29,588 nt of DNA from an uncultured Bacteroidota bacterium (lineage in GTDB: Bacteria > Bacteroidota > Bacteroidia > UBA7662): the NCBI GenBank assembly GCA_903908015.1, contig CAIVQI010000061.1, positions 1 through 29,588 of the forward strand. The letters run 5' to 3'. How positions within the stretch are numbered: position 1 is the first letter of the stretch; each line of letters opens with the position of its first letter. The notes under the pieces were generated by a model that had not been told where the DNA came from, did no database searches, and was given only the letters and a program-made list of their open reading frames with translations. This document shows positions 28,900 through 29,588 of the stretch, piece by piece. Both the position numbers and the translations under genes were made by a program.

Positions 28900-29588
28900 A
28901 TGGTGTGGCTATATGATCTAGGTATACGGGTATATGGAGCGGTGGTTCGATTCGCCGCGCTGTTGGGGAACCAGCAAGCACGTCAGTGGGTATACGGACG
29001 AAAACAAGTGTGGTCTGACTTAACGGATTGGCAAAAAAAGCGAGGGGGAAGACGCGTGCTGTGGCTTCATGCGGCCTCTGCAGGTGAGTTTGAACAAGGC
29101 CGCCCCATTCTTGATGCGTTAAGGGAACGAATTCCCGACCTCAATATATTGGTGAGTTTCTATTCACCCTCTGGATACCAGCTGCACAAAAACTATTCGG
29201 GAGCAGACGGCATTGTTTTTCTGCCGGTCGACCAGACCGCAAATGTGGATCGCTGGATGGAGGTGGTGCGTCCCGACCTCAGCTTATTTGTGAAATACGA
29301 GTATTGGTACCACTTTTATCAGGCACACCGACGTGCAGGCATCCCTTTGTGGGTGGTTTCCGCACCTTTTCGCCGCAAACAACCCTTTTTTCGAAAGCCT
29401 ACCGCCCGATTTTGGGGTGAGATGCTGGAAGCAGTGACCCATTTTTTTGTTTTGAATGCAGAATCAGCTGCCCTGCTTAAAGAATTGGGCATTGAACGGG
29501 TCACAATCAACGGCGATACCCGGGTTGATCGTGTGCTGAAGATCCGTGATGAAGCGTTTTCTGACCCCATCATTGACTCTTTCAGCCA
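28900..29588 (+). CDS. waaA: 3-deoxy-D-manno-octulosonic acid (Kdo) transferase, N-terminal part
   Basis: An open frame from ATG 28900 runs off the right edge (229 complete codons). WaaA/KdtA is the inner-membrane-associated GT-B enzyme that adds Kdo from CMP-Kdo to lipid IVA during lipopolysaccharide core synthesis. Recognisable parts are the N-terminal YGAVVRFAALLGN helix, LWLHAASAGEFEQGRPILDA (the conserved 'H-A-SxGE' motif with the catalytic glutamate), the segment VSFYSPSGYQL, VFLPVDQTANVDRWME and FVKYEYWYHF. The C-terminal nucleotide-binding half is outside the window. Confidence 0.93.
   Translation, partial: MVWLYDLGIRVYGAVVRFAALLGNQQARQWVYGRKQVWSDLTDWQKKRGGRRVLWLHAASAGEFEQGRPILDALRERIPDLNILVSFYSPSGYQLHKNYSGADGIVFLPVDQTANVDRWMEVVRPDLSLFVKYEYWYHFYQAHRRAGIPLWVVSAPFRRKQPFFRKPTARFWGEMLEAVTHFFVLNAESAALLKELGIERVTINGDTRVDRVLKIRDEAFSDPIIDSFS

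Noticed and set aside
1..29588. CRISPR arrays, insertion sequences, prophage genes or replication origin
   Set aside because: There are no regularly spaced direct repeats, no complete transposase or terminal inverted repeats, and no phage or dnaA-box cluster. The Rpn-family fragment at the left edge is the only mobility-related hint.

Overview
The window is a chromosome segment from a member of the Bacteroidota. Supporting signs are two proteins with type IX secretion (T9SS) C-terminal sorting domains, repeated TAnnTTTG promoter -7 boxes, a menaquinone operon, many secreted beta-rich proteins, and the absence of evident Shine-Dalgarno sequences. Genus and family cannot be set from the sequence alone. 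Coding density is high and no gene-free stretch exceeds 300 bases.

Left part (1-10200, all minus strand). A partial Rpn-family nuclease lies at the left edge. Next comes a long co-directional string whose transcription order is tRNA-Val(GAC), menI-like thioesterase, menF, menD, menB, an active M16 peptidase, a zinc-site-less M16 partner, scpA, a BASS-family transporter and an RsmI/YraL-like methyltransferase. Several junctions overlap by 1-4 bases, so this is probably one operon or a few coupled ones. It supplies the chorismate-to-DHNA steps of menaquinone synthesis plus housekeeping functions.

Centre (10275-17526, minus strand). This is the striking part: a three-gene operon, transcribed as scaffoldin-like protein, then alpha-amylase, then subtilisin-like protease. 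The first protein carries three cohesin-like domains. All three proteins end in the same module, a carboxypeptidase-regulatory/CnaB-like beta domain followed by a dockerin-like calcium-loop domain. The scaffoldin and amylase genes overlap by ATGA. The arrangement is that of a small cellulosome-like complex for starch and protein. The dockerin looks split or circularly permuted, with half a calcium loop at each end. Two divergently oriented tRNA-Val genes bracket the operon.

Right part (17673-29588). tRNA-Val(UAC) with a terminator is followed by an HI0933-type flavoprotein, a small lipoprotein, a T9SS-sorted Ig-like protein, a large T9SS-sorted protein built from three A-B pairs of Cys-containing beta repeats, a Kunitz-type inhibitor lipoprotein (rare in bacteria), tag (3-methyladenine glycosylase), ppsA, an orphan sensor histidine kinase coupled to an outer-membrane beta-barrel-like protein, and the start of waaA (Kdo transferase), cut by the window edge.
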